From NCBI GenBank assembly GCA_023397505.1, contig JAEWUC010000008.1, forward strand, positions 124,001 to 188,000: 64,000 nt of DNA, read 5' to 3'. Shown here piece by piece: positions 1 through 8,680 of the stretch. This stretch comes from Bacteroidota bacterium. GTDB lineage: Bacteria > Bacteroidota > Ignavibacteria > Ignavibacteriales > Melioribacteraceae. The first letter of the stretch is position 1, and each line of letters starts with the position of its first letter. The position numbers and the translations under genes are program-made. Below the pieces are notes generated by a model. It worked only from the letters and a program-made list of their open reading frames with translations, ran no database searches and was not told the origin of the DNA.

Positions 1-675
1 TCTACAACGACAAACATGAAAGTAAATTCATTTTACATGGACAAATACCCGGTGACCAATGCAGACTTTTTAATATTTGTTAAACAAAATCCTAAATGGC
101 GTAAATCGAAAGTGAAGAAAATCTTTGCTGAAAAATCATATTTGATAAATTGGAAAAGCGATTTGGAATTAGGCGGAAAGGTTTCTCCAAAAGCGCCTGT
201 TACAAATGTTTCGTGGTTTGCCGCGAAGGATTATTGCGAGTGCCAGGGCAAAAGATTACCAACCGTAGCAGAATGGGAATACGCGGCACAAGCAAGCGAA
301 ACGAAACCCGACGGAAAAGATGATAAGAATTATCTTCAAAAAATTTATGATTGGTATTCTACTCCAACTCCGAATGAAATATCACGTGTCGGTTCAAAAG
401 GAAAAAATTATTGGGGCGTTTATGATTTGCACGGACTTATATGGGAATGGAATCAAGATTTTAGCAGCTCGCTTGTAACGGGAGAATCCCGCGGCAACAA
501 CGGATTAGAAAAAAATCTTTTTTGCGGCAGCGGCTCTGTCGGTGCGAAGGATTTTAAAAATTACCCGGCATTTATGCGCTTTGCATTTAGAAGCAGCTTA
601 AAAGCAAATTATACAACAGCCAATCTCGGTTTTAGATGTGTTAAAGATTTAGAAAACAAAAGAGGTAAAAAATGA
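1..675 (+). CDS. SUMF1/FGE-like domain protein, 5' end outside window
   Basis: The frame is open to the first base, so the N-terminus is probably cut; the first Met in the window is at 16. The protein has the formylglycine-generating enzyme fold: YPVTNADFLIF, the VTNVSWFAAKDYC stretch, GKRLPTVAEWEYAA, and the terminal NLGFRC. The two copper-binding active-site cysteines of true FGE, which lie in the CxxxxC stretch before NLGFRC, are Asp and Pro here, so sulfatase activation is unlikely. The stop overlaps the SCO gene by 4 bases (ATGA), so the two are translationally coupled. SUMF1-like proteins beside SCO and RIC genes occur in nitrite/NO respiration loci of this phylum; a role as a maturation factor there is inference. 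Confidence 0.8.
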   Translation, partial: STTTNMKVNSFYMDKYPVTNADFLIFVKQNPKWRKSKVKKIFAEKSYLINWKSDLELGGKVSPKAPVTNVSWFAAKDYCECQGKRLPTVAEWEYAAQASETKPDGKDDKNYLQKIYDWYSTPTPNEISRVGSKGKNYWGVYDLHGLIWEWNQDFSSSLVTGESRGNNGLEKNLFCGSGSVGAKDFKNYPAFMRFAFRSSLKANYTTANLGFRCVKDLENKRGKK

Positions 676-1334
676 AAAAGAACTTAATATTAATTTCTGC
701 ACTTTTAGGATTAATGGTTTTAACGGGAGCGTACTTGATTATAGCAAGTGAAACTGATCAAGAGAAAAGATCAAATAAAGCCATGGCAAAAAATGCAGAA
801 GAAAATAAATCATGCTGCTCATCCGAAGTGGATTCGGAGAAATCGAGTGATAATTCAATTTTTCTGCTGGAAGGAAATTGGAAAAGTGAAAGCAATAAAA
901 ATGTAAACTGGTCATCGCTCAAGGGTACAAATTATGTTATGACTATGATTTTCACAAACTGCACATATGCTTGTCCTGTAATTGTTAACGATATGAAAAA
1001 AGTAGAAGCTCAATTATCAAACAAAGAATTAAAGAAAGTTAAATTCTTGCTTGTTTCGATGGATCCTGAAAGAGATACACCGGAGGCGCTTTTAAAATTC
1101 GCAAAACAGTATGACATTGATTTAAATAGATGGCAGCTTTTAACATCCAACGAAAGCAATGTAAGCGAAGTTGCTGCCGTTCTCGGATTAAAGTATAAAA
1201 AGGAAACGGACGGAAGCTATTCTCATTCAAACATAATTACGGTTCTGAACAAAGATGGAGAAATCAATTTTCAGCATTTCGGACTTAATCAGAATATCGA
1301 CGATGTAGTTGGGGCAATTAAAAAATTAAACTGA
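672..1334 (+). CDS. SCO1/SenC family copper chaperone
   Basis: This is a 220-residue thioredoxin-fold SCO protein with an N-terminal membrane anchor (about residues 4-25) that places the domain outside the cytoplasm. Copper ligands are visible: the CTYAC motif (C97, C101) and the distal His185 in SHSNI. VSMDPERDTPEAL is a family signature. SCO proteins deliver copper to, or reduce, CuA and type-1/2 copper sites of oxidases and of nitrite or nitrous oxide reductases. An additional vicinal Cys pair (48-49) sits in the linker and could be an extra metal contact. The ribosome binding site AGAGGT lies inside the end of the preceding gene. Confidence 0.9.
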   Translation: MKKNLILISALLGLMVLTGAYLIIASETDQEKRSNKAMAKNAEENKSCCSSEVDSEKSSDNSIFLLEGNWKSESNKNVNWSSLKGTNYVMTMIFTNCTYACPVIVNDMKKVEAQLSNKELKKVKFLLVSMDPERDTPEALLKFAKQYDIDLNRWQLLTSNESNVSEVAAVLGLKYKKETDGSYSHSNIITVLNKDGEINFQHFGLNQNIDDVVGAIKKLN

Positions 1335-1346
1335 AAGGGTAGTAAA

Positions 1347-2105
1347 ATGAATACAAATACAAACACTGCACAAACCGACTCGCTGGAGTCCATGATAATA
1401 AAAGATATAGTCGTTCAAAATTTTAAAGCGGCTAATATTATGGAAAAATATGGAATAGATTTTTGCTGCAAAGGAAAGCGCCCGTTAAATGAAGCGCTGG
1501 CCGAGAAGAAAATTAATCCGAAATTATTTATCGAAGAGTTGAATAGCACAATAGAAAACTCTCAATCAGTAGATGAAAAATTTGAAAAATGGGATTTAAC
1601 TTTTCTTGCAAACTATATTGTGAACAATCACCATACATATTTGCGCGAATCGATTCCAACAATAATTGCGCACCTTGAAAAGATTAATTCTAAACACGGG
1701 AAAAAATATCCGTACTTACAAAACGTACTCAACGAATTCGGAATTCTTGCAGAAGAGTTAGTCAGTCACATGCAAAAGGAAGAAAAAATACTTTTTCCCA
1801 TTATTAGATATTTAGAAGACTCAAAGCGCTTTAACGAAAAACCGAAGACGGGCGGCTACGGAACAATTAGGGGACCAATAAATAAAATGGAACAAGAACA
1901 TTCTTCGGCAGGCAACGGGCTTGAGAACATTCGAGTACTCACAAATAATTTTTCTCTGCCGGAAGATGCATGTACAACATTTAGAATTGCATTTCAGGAA
2001 TTGGAATACTTCGAAAAGGATTTGCACAAGCACGTTCATTTGGAAAACAATATTTTGTTTCCGAAAGCAATTAAATTAGAAGAAGAACTTTTGTTAATTA
2101 AGTAG
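1347..2105 (+). CDS. ric: RIC/ScdA/YtfE iron-sulfur cluster repair di-iron protein
   Basis: The protein has the N-terminal ScdA domain with the DFCCKG motif (Cys40-Cys41) and a C-terminal hemerythrin-like four-helix domain. Candidate di-iron ligands are His95/96, His141 with Glu145, His185 and the His-rich end around 227-233 followed by Glu233. RIC proteins repair Fe-S clusters and other iron centres damaged by nitric oxide or peroxide in the cytoplasm. Its length of 252 residues is close to family members. A good ribosome binding site (AAAGGGTAG) lies before the ATG. The gene follows the SCO gene by 12 bases, consistent with one nitrosative-stress transcript. Confidence 0.93.
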   Translation: MNTNTNTAQTDSLESMIIKDIVVQNFKAANIMEKYGIDFCCKGKRPLNEALAEKKINPKLFIEELNSTIENSQSVDEKFEKWDLTFLANYIVNNHHTYLRESIPTIIAHLEKINSKHGKKYPYLQNVLNEFGILAEELVSHMQKEEKILFPIIRYLEDSKRFNEKPKTGGYGTIRGPINKMEQEHSSAGNGLENIRVLTNNFSLPEDACTTFRIAFQELEYFEKDLHKHVHLENNILFPKAIKLEEELLLIK

Positions 2106-2107
2106 AA

Positions 2108-2887
2108 ATGAACAAAAGAAAAACATTTATGAATAATAAAATAATTACAAAAGCCGGGGCGTTTTACGATAACGTAGCGCCCTTTTATGAAAAGATGATC
2201 GACTTCGAAAAAAATCTGAAGTTGAGAGTTGAAGCATATAAAAAAATATTTACCGAAAAAGGAAATGCTATAGATATCGGCTGCGGTGTTGGTTTGGATT
2301 CAATTGCTCTTGCGTTGAATGGGCACGAAGTTACATCGTGTGATATTTCTCCAAACATGATAGCCGAGGCAAAACAAAACGCGGAAAAGTATAATGTTAA
2401 TATTGCGGCAGAGGTTAATTCCTTTGATACAATCGGCAAAGAAAATTTTGGAAGGTTTGATTATGTTATTTCCGTGGGCAACACGGTAGCTCATTTAAAA
2501 CCGAAAGAATTAGAAAAAGCAATCGGCTTGGTTTATAAATTATTAAAACCCGGCGGAAAATTATTTTTGCACATTCTTAATTATGATTTGATACTAAAAG
2601 AATCTAAGAGAGTAAACAACATCGCCAACCGGGATGGGGAGATAATTATTCGGTTTTATGATTTTAGAAAAAAGGATATTGATTTCAACATACTCTCATT
2701 TCCGATTGATAAACCAAAAGACTTCAAAATTGTTTCAACAAAACATTATCCGCATTCGGCAAAACAAATTAGATCGTATTTATCTAAAGCCGGTTTAACA
2801 AAAATCAAATTGATGAAAAACTTCGCCGGCGATAAGTTCAGTGTAAGAGATTCTAAAGATTTATTTATTGAAGCAATAAAGGACTAA
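2108..2887 (+). CDS. Class I SAM-dependent methyltransferase
   Basis: This is a Rossmann-fold methyltransferase. Motif I is AIDIGCGVG (residues 54-62), followed by the acidic end of strand beta 2 (SCDIS) and the motif around YVISVGNTVAHL; the post-motif KLLKPGGKLFL is typical. The substrate cannot be read from the sequence; ubiquinone/menaquinone-like and small-molecule methyltransferases share these motifs. It starts 2 bases after the RIC stop; an alternative start is the Met at 2132. Co-transcription with the RIC and SCO genes is likely. It ends one base from the convergent PH-domain gene. Confidence 0.8.
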   Translation: MNKRKTFMNNKIITKAGAFYDNVAPFYEKMIDFEKNLKLRVEAYKKIFTEKGNAIDIGCGVGLDSIALALNGHEVTSCDISPNMIAEAKQNAEKYNVNIAAEVNSFDTIGKENFGRFDYVISVGNTVAHLKPKELEKAIGLVYKLLKPGGKLFLHILNYDLILKESKRVNNIANRDGEIIIRFYDFRKKDIDFNILSFPIDKPKDFKIVSTKHYPHSAKQIRSYLSKAGLTKIKLMKNFAGDKFSVRDSKDLFIEAIKD

Positions 2888-2888
2888 A

Positions 2889-3488
2889 TCAAAGTTCTTT
2901 ACCACAGTAACGACAGACTTTTGCACGTACTTTAATTTTTTCGGCACAGTACGGGCATTCCTTGGTTTCTTCACCCACTTCGCCGTCAACGGCATCGGCT
3001 AATTTGTAAGCTTGTTTGTACAATTGAGATTCTTTGTACATTTCCTGGGCGTTTGATAATGCTTCCTTTAGTTTTGATGGATTTGAAAGATTTGTGTAGC
3101 TCGTTTCTCCCATTTCGGCGGCGGTTTGAATAACTACATTTCCGTAATTAAAAATTCTTCCCAAAATAGATTGGTGATATGAAACATTATTTATTTTATC
3201 AATCGGGCTCTCTTTCGAGTTGATTGAAAAAACACCACTCTCATCAATAACGCGGTTATTTGTAACCGCCCATAAATCGAATTTCCACGTGTAATATCTA
3301 AAAGCAAAATATAATAGTGCAAGCGGTAAAACCACGAAATACCAATTACTGGAATCCGGATAGGTTATAATTATATAAATGGTTAGCGCGATCAAGGCGA
3401 TTGAAATGAATGCGGGAGTAAATAAAGCGAACCAGTGTTTCCGTGTTTCAAAAATTAACTTTTCATCGCTGCGTAATTTTGTTCTCAT
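2889..3488 (-). CDS. Membrane PH-domain (bPH2) protein with C-terminal zinc ribbon
   Basis: This 199-residue protein has two transmembrane helices (about 20-43 and 49-66), then a bacterial PH-like domain (WAVTNNRVIDESGVF, IDKINNVSYHQSILGRIFNYGNV) and a short double-CxxC zinc ribbon at the end (C178, C181, C192, C195). YdbT/YdbS-like bPH2 proteins have the same layout without the ribbon; function is not established. It starts 15 bases downstream of the Rrf2 regulator stop on the same strand, so the two are probably one transcript. The pairing with an NsrR-like regulator gives no clear function. Confidence 0.75.
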   Translation of the reverse strand: MRTKLRSDEKLIFETRKHWFALFTPAFISIALIALTIYIIITYPDSSNWYFVVLPLALLYFAFRYYTWKFDLWAVTNNRVIDESGVFSINSKESPIDKINNVSYHQSILGRIFNYGNVVIQTAAEMGETSYTNLSNPSKLKEALSNAQEMYKESQLYKQAYKLADAVDGEVGEETKECPYCAEKIKVRAKVCRYCGKEL

Positions 3489-3503
3489 ACCGCACTCTAT
3501 TTT

Positions 3504-3935
3504 TTATAATGAAGTAATTTTTAAAATCGTTTTTTCTTTTAACTGCTCAAGGGTTTCGTTGCTCAACATTTTGTATGCTTCGTCCCGAAGTTTACCCCAT
3601 TTATCGTGAACTGGGCACGGCTTTTCGTGAGAGCAGCCCGGAAACCCAAGTACACACGATTTAAATAAATCCAAACCATCTATAGCTTCAACTATATCTA
3701 TAAGTTTTATTTGGCTTGGACTTTTGGCAAGATAGAAGCCGCCGCTTTTTCCTTTTTTTGAACCAACAATGCCGCTGTTTGTAAGTGTTTGTAAAACCTT
3801 CGATACAAATTCTTTGGGTACTTTTAATTCTTGAGAAATCTCGATTGCATTAAAAATCACTTTCTCTTTCTTTATTGAAAGAAATAGGACTGCTTGAATG
3901 CCAAGTTCACAAGCTTTAGAAAAAAAGACGGTCAT
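3504..3935 (-). CDS. Rrf2 family transcriptional regulator (NsrR/IscR-like)
   Basis: The protein has an N-terminal winged helix (ISQELKVPKEFVSKVLQTL, then a GSKKGKSGGFYLAK wing) and three cysteines, C94, C101 and C107, spaced as in cluster-binding Rrf2 proteins (x6, x5; IscR is x5, x5). Such regulators sense NO, iron or redox through a [2Fe-2S] or [4Fe-4S] cluster. Being beside a convergent RIC/SCO run points to NsrR-like NO sensing, but that is inference. A perfect inverted repeat lies 34 bases upstream and could be its own operator. The alternative is an IscR or CymR-type role. Confidence 0.88.
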   Translation of the reverse strand: MTVFFSKACELGIQAVLFLSIKKEKVIFNAIEISQELKVPKEFVSKVLQTLTNSGIVGSKKGKSGGFYLAKSPSQIKLIDIVEAIDGLDLFKSCVLGFPGCSHEKPCPVHDKWGKLRDEAYKMLSNETLEQLKEKTILKITSL

Positions 3936-3968
3936 TTATAAATAATTCCGTAAGGGTTGGCTTAAAAT

Positions 3969-3985
3969 AATTGTTAATGACAATT
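3969..3985. promoter_or_regulatory. Inverted repeat, candidate operator of the Rrf2 regulator
   Basis: AATTGT-TAATG-ACAATT is a perfect 6-base inverted repeat with a 5-base spacer. It lies just upstream of the Rrf2 start at 3935 and touches the stop codon of the mscS-like gene. The size and position fit a dimeric regulator site, but AT-rich DNA produces such repeats by chance. Confidence 0.3.
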
Positions 3986-5049
3986 CAAGCAACTGTATTT
4001 TCGTTTTCTTTATTAAGAAAAATAGTTTGAGTAGGATATGCAAACTCAATGCTTCGCTTTGCAAACTCTTCGTAAATCTGAAGATTTATTTGTTGTTGTG
4101 TATCCATGTAAACCGCGTAATCAGATGACATAACAAAATAAACAAATTCAAAATTAAGGCTTGAGTCGCCGAATGATTTAAAATGTCCTCGGTCGAATTC
4201 CGCGTTTTCGCTTTTTGAAATTATATTTTTCACTAGATCCGGAATGGCTTTTAACTGTTCTGGATTAGTTTGATATGTTACTCCCAAATTGAAAACAACC
4301 CTTCTTTTTTCCATTCTTTTAAAGTTATGAACCAAAGTGTTGGTCAGTTTGGAATTTGAAACGATTAACTGCTCGCCGGATAGGGAACGTACTCTTGTGG
4401 TTTTAATTCCTATTTTTTCGATATTACCTGAATTTCCCTCGAACACAACGAAATCACCGATCTCGAAAGGTCTATCAAAAAAGATTACAAAATAACTAAA
4501 CAAATCTCCGAGTAAAGCTTGTGCAGCAAGTGCAACGGCAATGCCCGTAATTCCAAGTCCCGCAATTAAAGTGGAAATGTTAAATCCAAGATTATCGAGC
4601 ATTAAAAGTGTGCCGATTATCCAAACCAAAAAATTAATAAAGCTTATTATTGGTCTAAGTTTTTTACCCTCATCTTCGCTGCGGGTTCTGGCGAGAAAAT
4701 TACCTATTGTATATTCAAGAATCGAAATAGTGAATCTAACGCCAAACCAAACGGCTATAACTAAGTAAACAGTACTGATTATTTTGTCGGCCTTTGTTCC
4801 AAAGCTCAAAGTTTCAAGCGCGATATAAATTGCGCCAAAATACAGCAGGGGAATTAAACGGCGGTTTATTCCACGTATCAATAATTTTAAGCGGGGATGT
4901 TTTTCCTCGTCAACGTTTTTTTGAATTCGCTTAATAATTAATTTTTTAATGAAGAGAATTATAAAAAACGCAACAACAATAGAGCCTGCTGCAACCAAAT
5001 ATTCTAGTATAGAATTACCGAAATAATTTTGTCTTAATAAATCCATCAT
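3985..5049 (-). CDS. MscS family mechanosensitive ion channel
   Basis: This 354-residue membrane protein has four to five predicted helices, including the pore-lining TM3 with the Gly/Ala-rich pattern LGITGIAVALAAQALLGDLFSYF (about 168-190). The MscS beta domain follows (FEIGDFVVFEGNSGNIEKIGIKTTRVRSLSGEQLIVSNSKL), then the C-terminal alpha/beta cage. It acts in the inner membrane as a tension-gated channel during osmotic downshock. It starts with ATGATG behind GGAG. No link to the neighbouring genes is evident. Confidence 0.92.
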   Translation of the reverse strand: MMDLLRQNYFGNSILEYLVAAGSIVVAFFIILFIKKLIIKRIQKNVDEEKHPRLKLLIRGINRRLIPLLYFGAIYIALETLSFGTKADKIISTVYLVIAVWFGVRFTISILEYTIGNFLARTRSEDEGKKLRPIISFINFLVWIIGTLLMLDNLGFNISTLIAGLGITGIAVALAAQALLGDLFSYFVIFFDRPFEIGDFVVFEGNSGNIEKIGIKTTRVRSLSGEQLIVSNSKLTNTLVHNFKRMEKRRVVFNLGVTYQTNPEQLKAIPDLVKNIISKSENAEFDRGHFKSFGDSSLNFEFVYFVMSSDYAVYMDTQQQINLQIYEEFAKRSIEFAYPTQTIFLNKENENTVA

Positions 5050-5120
5050 AATAGCTCCACTGATTCACGATAACACGATTAATATAAAAATTTTTTTATT
5101 TATTGAGTTCAATCTTTAAA

Positions 5121-5160
5121 ATAAAAAATGCGGCACCCGTGTTAAGTAATGCCGCATAAT
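5121..5160 (-). terminator. Intrinsic terminator of the outer-membrane protein gene
   Basis: An 8-bp perfect stem ATGCGGCA/TGCCGCAT (5128-5135 with 5150-5157) is followed on the minus strand by a TTTTTTATTTT run. It lies just after the stop of the minus-strand barrel gene at 5176. Confidence 0.75.
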
Positions 5161-5175
5161 CGAAGCAAGGCCTTA

Positions 5176-5817
5176 TCATAAAACAGTAAACTTAACACCA
5201 ACCTGTGCTTGGAAAGTTAATATTTTCCACTTAACATCTTCTATTACATTGGATAGACCGTATCCGAAAGTTAATTGCGGAACAATATCAAGATTGCCCG
5301 AAATTGGTATTTCATAACCCGCGCCCATTTTTAATTCAAACCTTGTCTGCGTGTTTTTTAGAGTTTGTTTTTGTTTTGTTGTGTAGTTGTATTGGGGAAC
5401 GTTGTATTCAACCTCAACTTCCGATTCTTCGTTAAACCCCAAAACCGGGCCAAACACAAAATATACTTTTGACGGAAGTTTATATTTGAAAAGGGCCTCT
5501 AGTTGAAAATATGCCAAGCTTACATTTGCATCTGCATTATATTGAATGCCTTGATCGGTTCCGGATTCGGAGTATGATCCGCTTCTATTATCATAAAAAA
5601 CCATTCCCGCAACAAGTCCGATGTTTTCAGAAAAAGACATATCTGCCTGTGCGCCGAGAAAAACACCGAATCCATTTCCGCTTTCCTGTAAATCGGAACC
5701 AGAATGGATATTAAAATTAATTCCCGTAACCGGTGTAACTCCAAGTTTAAACTGTGCATTAATTGTTGTTAGAGAACCGATTAATAATGACACAAAAATC
5801 AGTAAAGTTTTTTTCAT
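5176..5817 (-). CDS. Outer-membrane beta-barrel family protein
   Basis: The protein has a signal peptide (KKTLLIFVSLLIGSLTTINAQ) and then alternating strands ending in an aromatic/hydrophobic final strand (AQVGVKFTVL), as in PorT/OmpW-like small barrels. GVTPVTGINFN and AGMVFYDNRSG resemble barrel strands that carry internal repeats of hydrophobic and polar residues. The start at 5817 is chosen over the longer frame to 5883 because GGAGAAAGCC precedes this ATG and the signal peptide begins there. Cargo or function is unknown. It is followed by a strong terminator. Confidence 0.75.
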   Translation of the reverse strand: MKKTLLIFVSLLIGSLTTINAQFKLGVTPVTGINFNIHSGSDLQESGNGFGVFLGAQADMSFSENIGLVAGMVFYDNRSGSYSESGTDQGIQYNADANVSLAYFQLEALFKYKLPSKVYFVFGPVLGFNEESEVEVEYNVPQYNYTTKQKQTLKNTQTRFELKMGAGYEIPISGNLDIVPQLTFGYGLSNVIEDVKWKILTFQAQVGVKFTVL

Positions 5818-5958
5818 GGCTTTCTCCGCTTTAATAGGTGATTGTTGATTGAATAGTGTATTAATACATCCCTCAACTGTCATAAGAATTTTATAAAGAA
5901 ATTAATCTAATTACCGAATAACCTACAAGAAAAATTTTATAAAGTTGATTTATGACAA

Positions 5959-5984
5959 GCCTCGGTGTAGGGTATAGCCGGGGC
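5959..5984. repeat. GC-rich hairpin after the rlpA-like gene
   Basis: GCCTCGG/CCGGGGC pairs over 7 bp (one G-T) around a 12-base loop. It lies 17 bases after the stop of the minus-strand RlpA-like gene. No T-run follows on the minus strand, so it is only a possible transcript-end structure. Confidence 0.35.
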
Positions 5985-6000
5985 CTAATTGCTTTTGATC

Positions 6001-6480
6001 TTAATTAAGGATTGAAACAGGGGAAATATCTTCGTCGGATTTTATTTCTTCCACTTTAACTTTAATTACTCCGCGCTGAATCATACCGAGAGCCATTGCG
6101 GTCCCTTTTGAAAGATCTAAATCCCTACCTTCAATATAAGGTCCTCGATCATTGATTCTTACGATAATATTTTTTCCATTTTTAAGATTAGTTACTTTTA
6201 GAAAAGAGCCGAAAGGCATTGTCTTATGCGCAGCAGTCAAAGCCATTTGATTATATATTTCACCGTTTGCAGTCGTTCTGCCGTGAAATTTGGGACCATA
6301 CCAAGATGCAGTCATTGTTCCCAAATCCATCAATTTGATGGATGCAAAGTTGGGTTCAGCATCTTTGCTTACGGTAATTTTATCCGCACCGTTTTCGAAT
6401 GCCGTTGAATCTCCCAGGTCCATAAAGCCGGCGCTGGCGGCAAACAGAACAGAGATGAAGACTATTTTTATCGTACGCAA
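6001..6480 (-). CDS. rlpA: RlpA-like double-psi beta-barrel protein
   Basis: A signal peptide (about 1-18) precedes a DPBB domain with the RlpA signature: ASWYGPKFHGRTTANGE, TAAHKTMPFGS, VRINDRGPY and RDLDLSKGTAMALGM. RlpA proteins are septal lytic transglycosylases that act on denuded peptidoglycan; the catalytic Asp of the NDRGP motif is present. No SPOR domain is seen, which is common outside Proteobacteria. The start is TTG at 6480: no suitable upstream ATG exists, the signal peptide begins here, and a strong GAGGT site sits 5 bases before it. Confidence 0.9.
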   Translation of the reverse strand: MRTIKIVFISVLFAASAGFMDLGDSTAFENGADKITVSKDAEPNFASIKLMDLGTMTASWYGPKFHGRTTANGEIYNQMALTAAHKTMPFGSFLKVTNLKNGKNIIVRINDRGPYIEGRDLDLSKGTAMALGMIQRGVIKVKVEEIKSDEDISPVSILN

Positions 6481-6526
6481 ATATTACCTCGTAATTTGTT
6501 TAACATACCTTTTTAAGTTCGAATAA

Positions 6527-6543
6527 ATCCGCCATCGGCGGAT
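6527..6543. repeat. Short perfect hairpin ATCCGCC-ATC-GGCGGAT
   Basis: This 7-bp perfect stem with a 3-base loop lies between the rlpA-like gene and the small exported protein gene at 6573. It may end the transcript of the latter on the minus strand, though only TTTATT follows. It could also be a dispersed palindromic repeat. Confidence 0.4.
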
Positions 6544-6572
6544 AGGAAAACTTTAGGCTGAAAGAAACTAAG

Positions 6573-6878
6573 CTATATTTTCAGCGTTGAACTGAGCAGT
6601 GATTGAGCTCGTCGATAATTTTCATTAAGAGTTTTGGGCTCTACATAAAAACCGGTTGTAGGAATTTTATTTATATATAATGAATATTGTGGGCCGAATA
6701 AATCTATCGTTGTATCCATTTCAAGAATTGTTGTTTGAATGCTGTATTCTTCTTCAAGAATGGAAACTAAAACTTGTGGTTGTGTATCACCGAGCTCAAA
6801 CTTCGAATATTGAGTTTTATGGCTCGATGAAAATACAAGCGCGGTTATAAAACAATATGTAATAAACAGACGTTTCAT
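6573..6878 (-). CDS. Small exported protein of unknown function
   Basis: This 101-residue protein has a probable signal peptide (KRLFITYCFITALVFSSSH) and no recognised domain. The rest is mixed alpha/beta with no cysteines beyond the leader. It is isolated, with a hairpin after its end and an open region of about 330 bases before it. It could be a real small periplasmic protein; I do not recognise a family. Confidence 0.5.
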   Translation of the reverse strand: MKRLFITYCFITALVFSSSHKTQYSKFELGDTQPQVLVSILEEEYSIQTTILEMDTTIDLFGPQYSLYINKIPTTGFYVEPKTLNENYRRAQSLLSSTLKI

Positions 6879-7207
6879 TTTTAACGGGGCAAATTTACGC
6901 TTTAAAGTTTATACAAGACAACCAAGCGTGAGTGTGAAACCGCATTCCCCCAAACACAAGTGCTTAAACGGGCAATTTTCAAACAAATTTGATTAAAATT
7001 AAAATCAAACTTAACATTGGAGATCCATAAAATGACCGGCGGATTTACACCGAGTTATCAATTATAAAAAACCACAATTGTCCGATATTTGGATGGTTAG
7101 ATTATCTTAAAAAGACGAAGCGACTTTTTATAGCCGAATTTTTCTATCGGCTTTGCAGGGTAACAGCTTTTTTATAATTTTCGTTTCAACAATTGGCCTT
7201 TGTGCAA
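6879..7207. other. Non-coding stretch with two hairpins
   Basis: No gene of useful size lies here. Two consecutive hairpins are visible: TAAAAAG/CTTTTTA (7108-7114 with 7124-7130) and AGCCGA/TCGGCT (7132-7137 with 7147-7152). A tiny frame at 7032-7067 (11 codons) is preceded by GGAG but is too short to support. The region must carry the divergent promoters of the flanking genes. Confidence 0.4.
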
Positions 7208-8680
7208 ATGAAAAAATTTTCAGTATTTATTCCATTTCCAAAGAAAACATCCCAAATTTTTATTAATCAATTATGTCATAATGAATTTGTTGAAACCGTT
7301 TTTACCATTGGTAATGCCGGGTATATGGACATCCCTGCAAAATTCTGTTCAATAGCTTCTGCAAATCCGTTTTCAACCGGGGTGATTAAAGAAATATCTT
7401 CACGATTAAATTCCGAGTTTCTTTTGTTTTTTATTAAAGCAGAAGAAATAGGATTATCTGAAAATTCTTTGGAAAGATTTATTCAAGTTGCCGATCAGAC
7501 AAGAGCCGGACTTGTATATTCAGATTATTGGGAAACAAAGAATGGAAAGAAGGAACAGCATCCACTTATAGATTATCAACTTGGAAGTAAACGCGACGAT
7601 TTTGATTTCGGTTATTTGATGATAATAAATTCCTCCACCTTGAAAGACGCTGCCGGAAAAATGAAAAATGATTACACGTTTGCCGGATTTTATGATCTAA
7701 GATTAAAAATATCCGAACACACTCAAATTTTAAGAATCCCTGAATTTTTATATACAATTAATGAAACAGATTTACGGCTTTCCGGCGAAAAACAATTTGA
7801 TTATATCGATCCCAAAAACCGTGACGTTCAGATTGAAATGGAAAAAGCGGTAACAGAACATTTGAAGGAAATCGGGGCATATGTTAAACCGGAATTCAAA
7901 GAAATTGATTTTGAGAACATTATTTTTGAAAACGAGGCCTCGGTTATTATTCCTGTAAAGAACAGGGTAAAAACAATTTCCGACGCAGTAAATTCGGCAT
8001 TGAATCAAAGAACAGATTTTAGTTTTAATGTCATTGTTGTCGATAATCATTCAACCGACGGCACAACGGAAGTTTTATACAGTATTTCAAAGAACAATTC
8101 TAAACTCATTCATTTAATTCCCGGAAAAGAAGACTTACTAATCGGCGGATGCTGGAATGAAGCGGTTAATAACAAATTATGCGGAAGGTTTTCTGTACAG
8201 TTGGACAGCGATGATATTTATAAAGACGAAAACACTCTTCAAAAAATTGTTGAAGTTTTCAAAAAAGAAAAATGCGCGATGGTTATAGGGTCTTATATAT
8301 TAACGGATTTCAATCTTAACGAAATACCACCGGGAATTGTTGATCACAAAGAGTGGACTTTTGAAAACGGAACAAATAATGCTTTGAGGATAAACGGGCT
8401 TGGCGCGCCGAGAGCTTTTTATACGCCTTTGCTGCGCGAAATTAAAATACCGAATGTGAGTTACGGCGAAGATTATTTTCTCGGAATGACAATTTCGCGT
8501 GATTATAAGATTGGAAGAATTTATGACCCGGTTTATATTTGCAGAAGGTGGGAAGGAAATACAGATGCAGCACTCGATATTACAAAGCTTAACTTAAATA
8601 ACATTTATAAAGATCGGCTTAGAACATTTGAAATATTAGCGAGACAAATAAAGAATGATTCACGAAGAAAAACCCGGTAA
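7208..8680 (+). CDS. Family 2 glycosyltransferase with two GT-A-like halves
   Basis: The C-terminal half is a canonical GT2: ASVIIPVKNRVKTISDAVNSALNQ, VDNHSTDGT, the DxD-like LDSDD, and YGEDYFLGMTIS as acceptor region. The N-terminal half (about 1-210) looks like a second degenerate GT-A domain that lacks a clear DxD. A cytoplasmic sugar transfer from a nucleotide sugar is expected; donor and acceptor are unknown. The ATG at 7208 is chosen; a TTG at 7193 is in frame, but neither has a clear ribosome binding site. The last 26 bases overlap the next gene, which suggests coupled expression and a shared pathway. Confidence 0.82.
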   Translation: MKKFSVFIPFPKKTSQIFINQLCHNEFVETVFTIGNAGYMDIPAKFCSIASANPFSTGVIKEISSRLNSEFLLFFIKAEEIGLSENSLERFIQVADQTRAGLVYSDYWETKNGKKEQHPLIDYQLGSKRDDFDFGYLMIINSSTLKDAAGKMKNDYTFAGFYDLRLKISEHTQILRIPEFLYTINETDLRLSGEKQFDYIDPKNRDVQIEMEKAVTEHLKEIGAYVKPEFKEIDFENIIFENEASVIIPVKNRVKTISDAVNSALNQRTDFSFNVIVVDNHSTDGTTEVLYSISKNNSKLIHLIPGKEDLLIGGCWNEAVNNKLCGRFSVQLDSDDIYKDENTLQKIVEVFKKEKCAMVIGSYILTDFNLNEIPPGIVDHKEWTFENGTNNALRINGLGAPRAFYTPLLREIKIPNVSYGEDYFLGMTISRDYKIGRIYDPVYICRRWEGNTDAALDITKLNLNNIYKDRLRTFEILARQIKNDSRRKTR

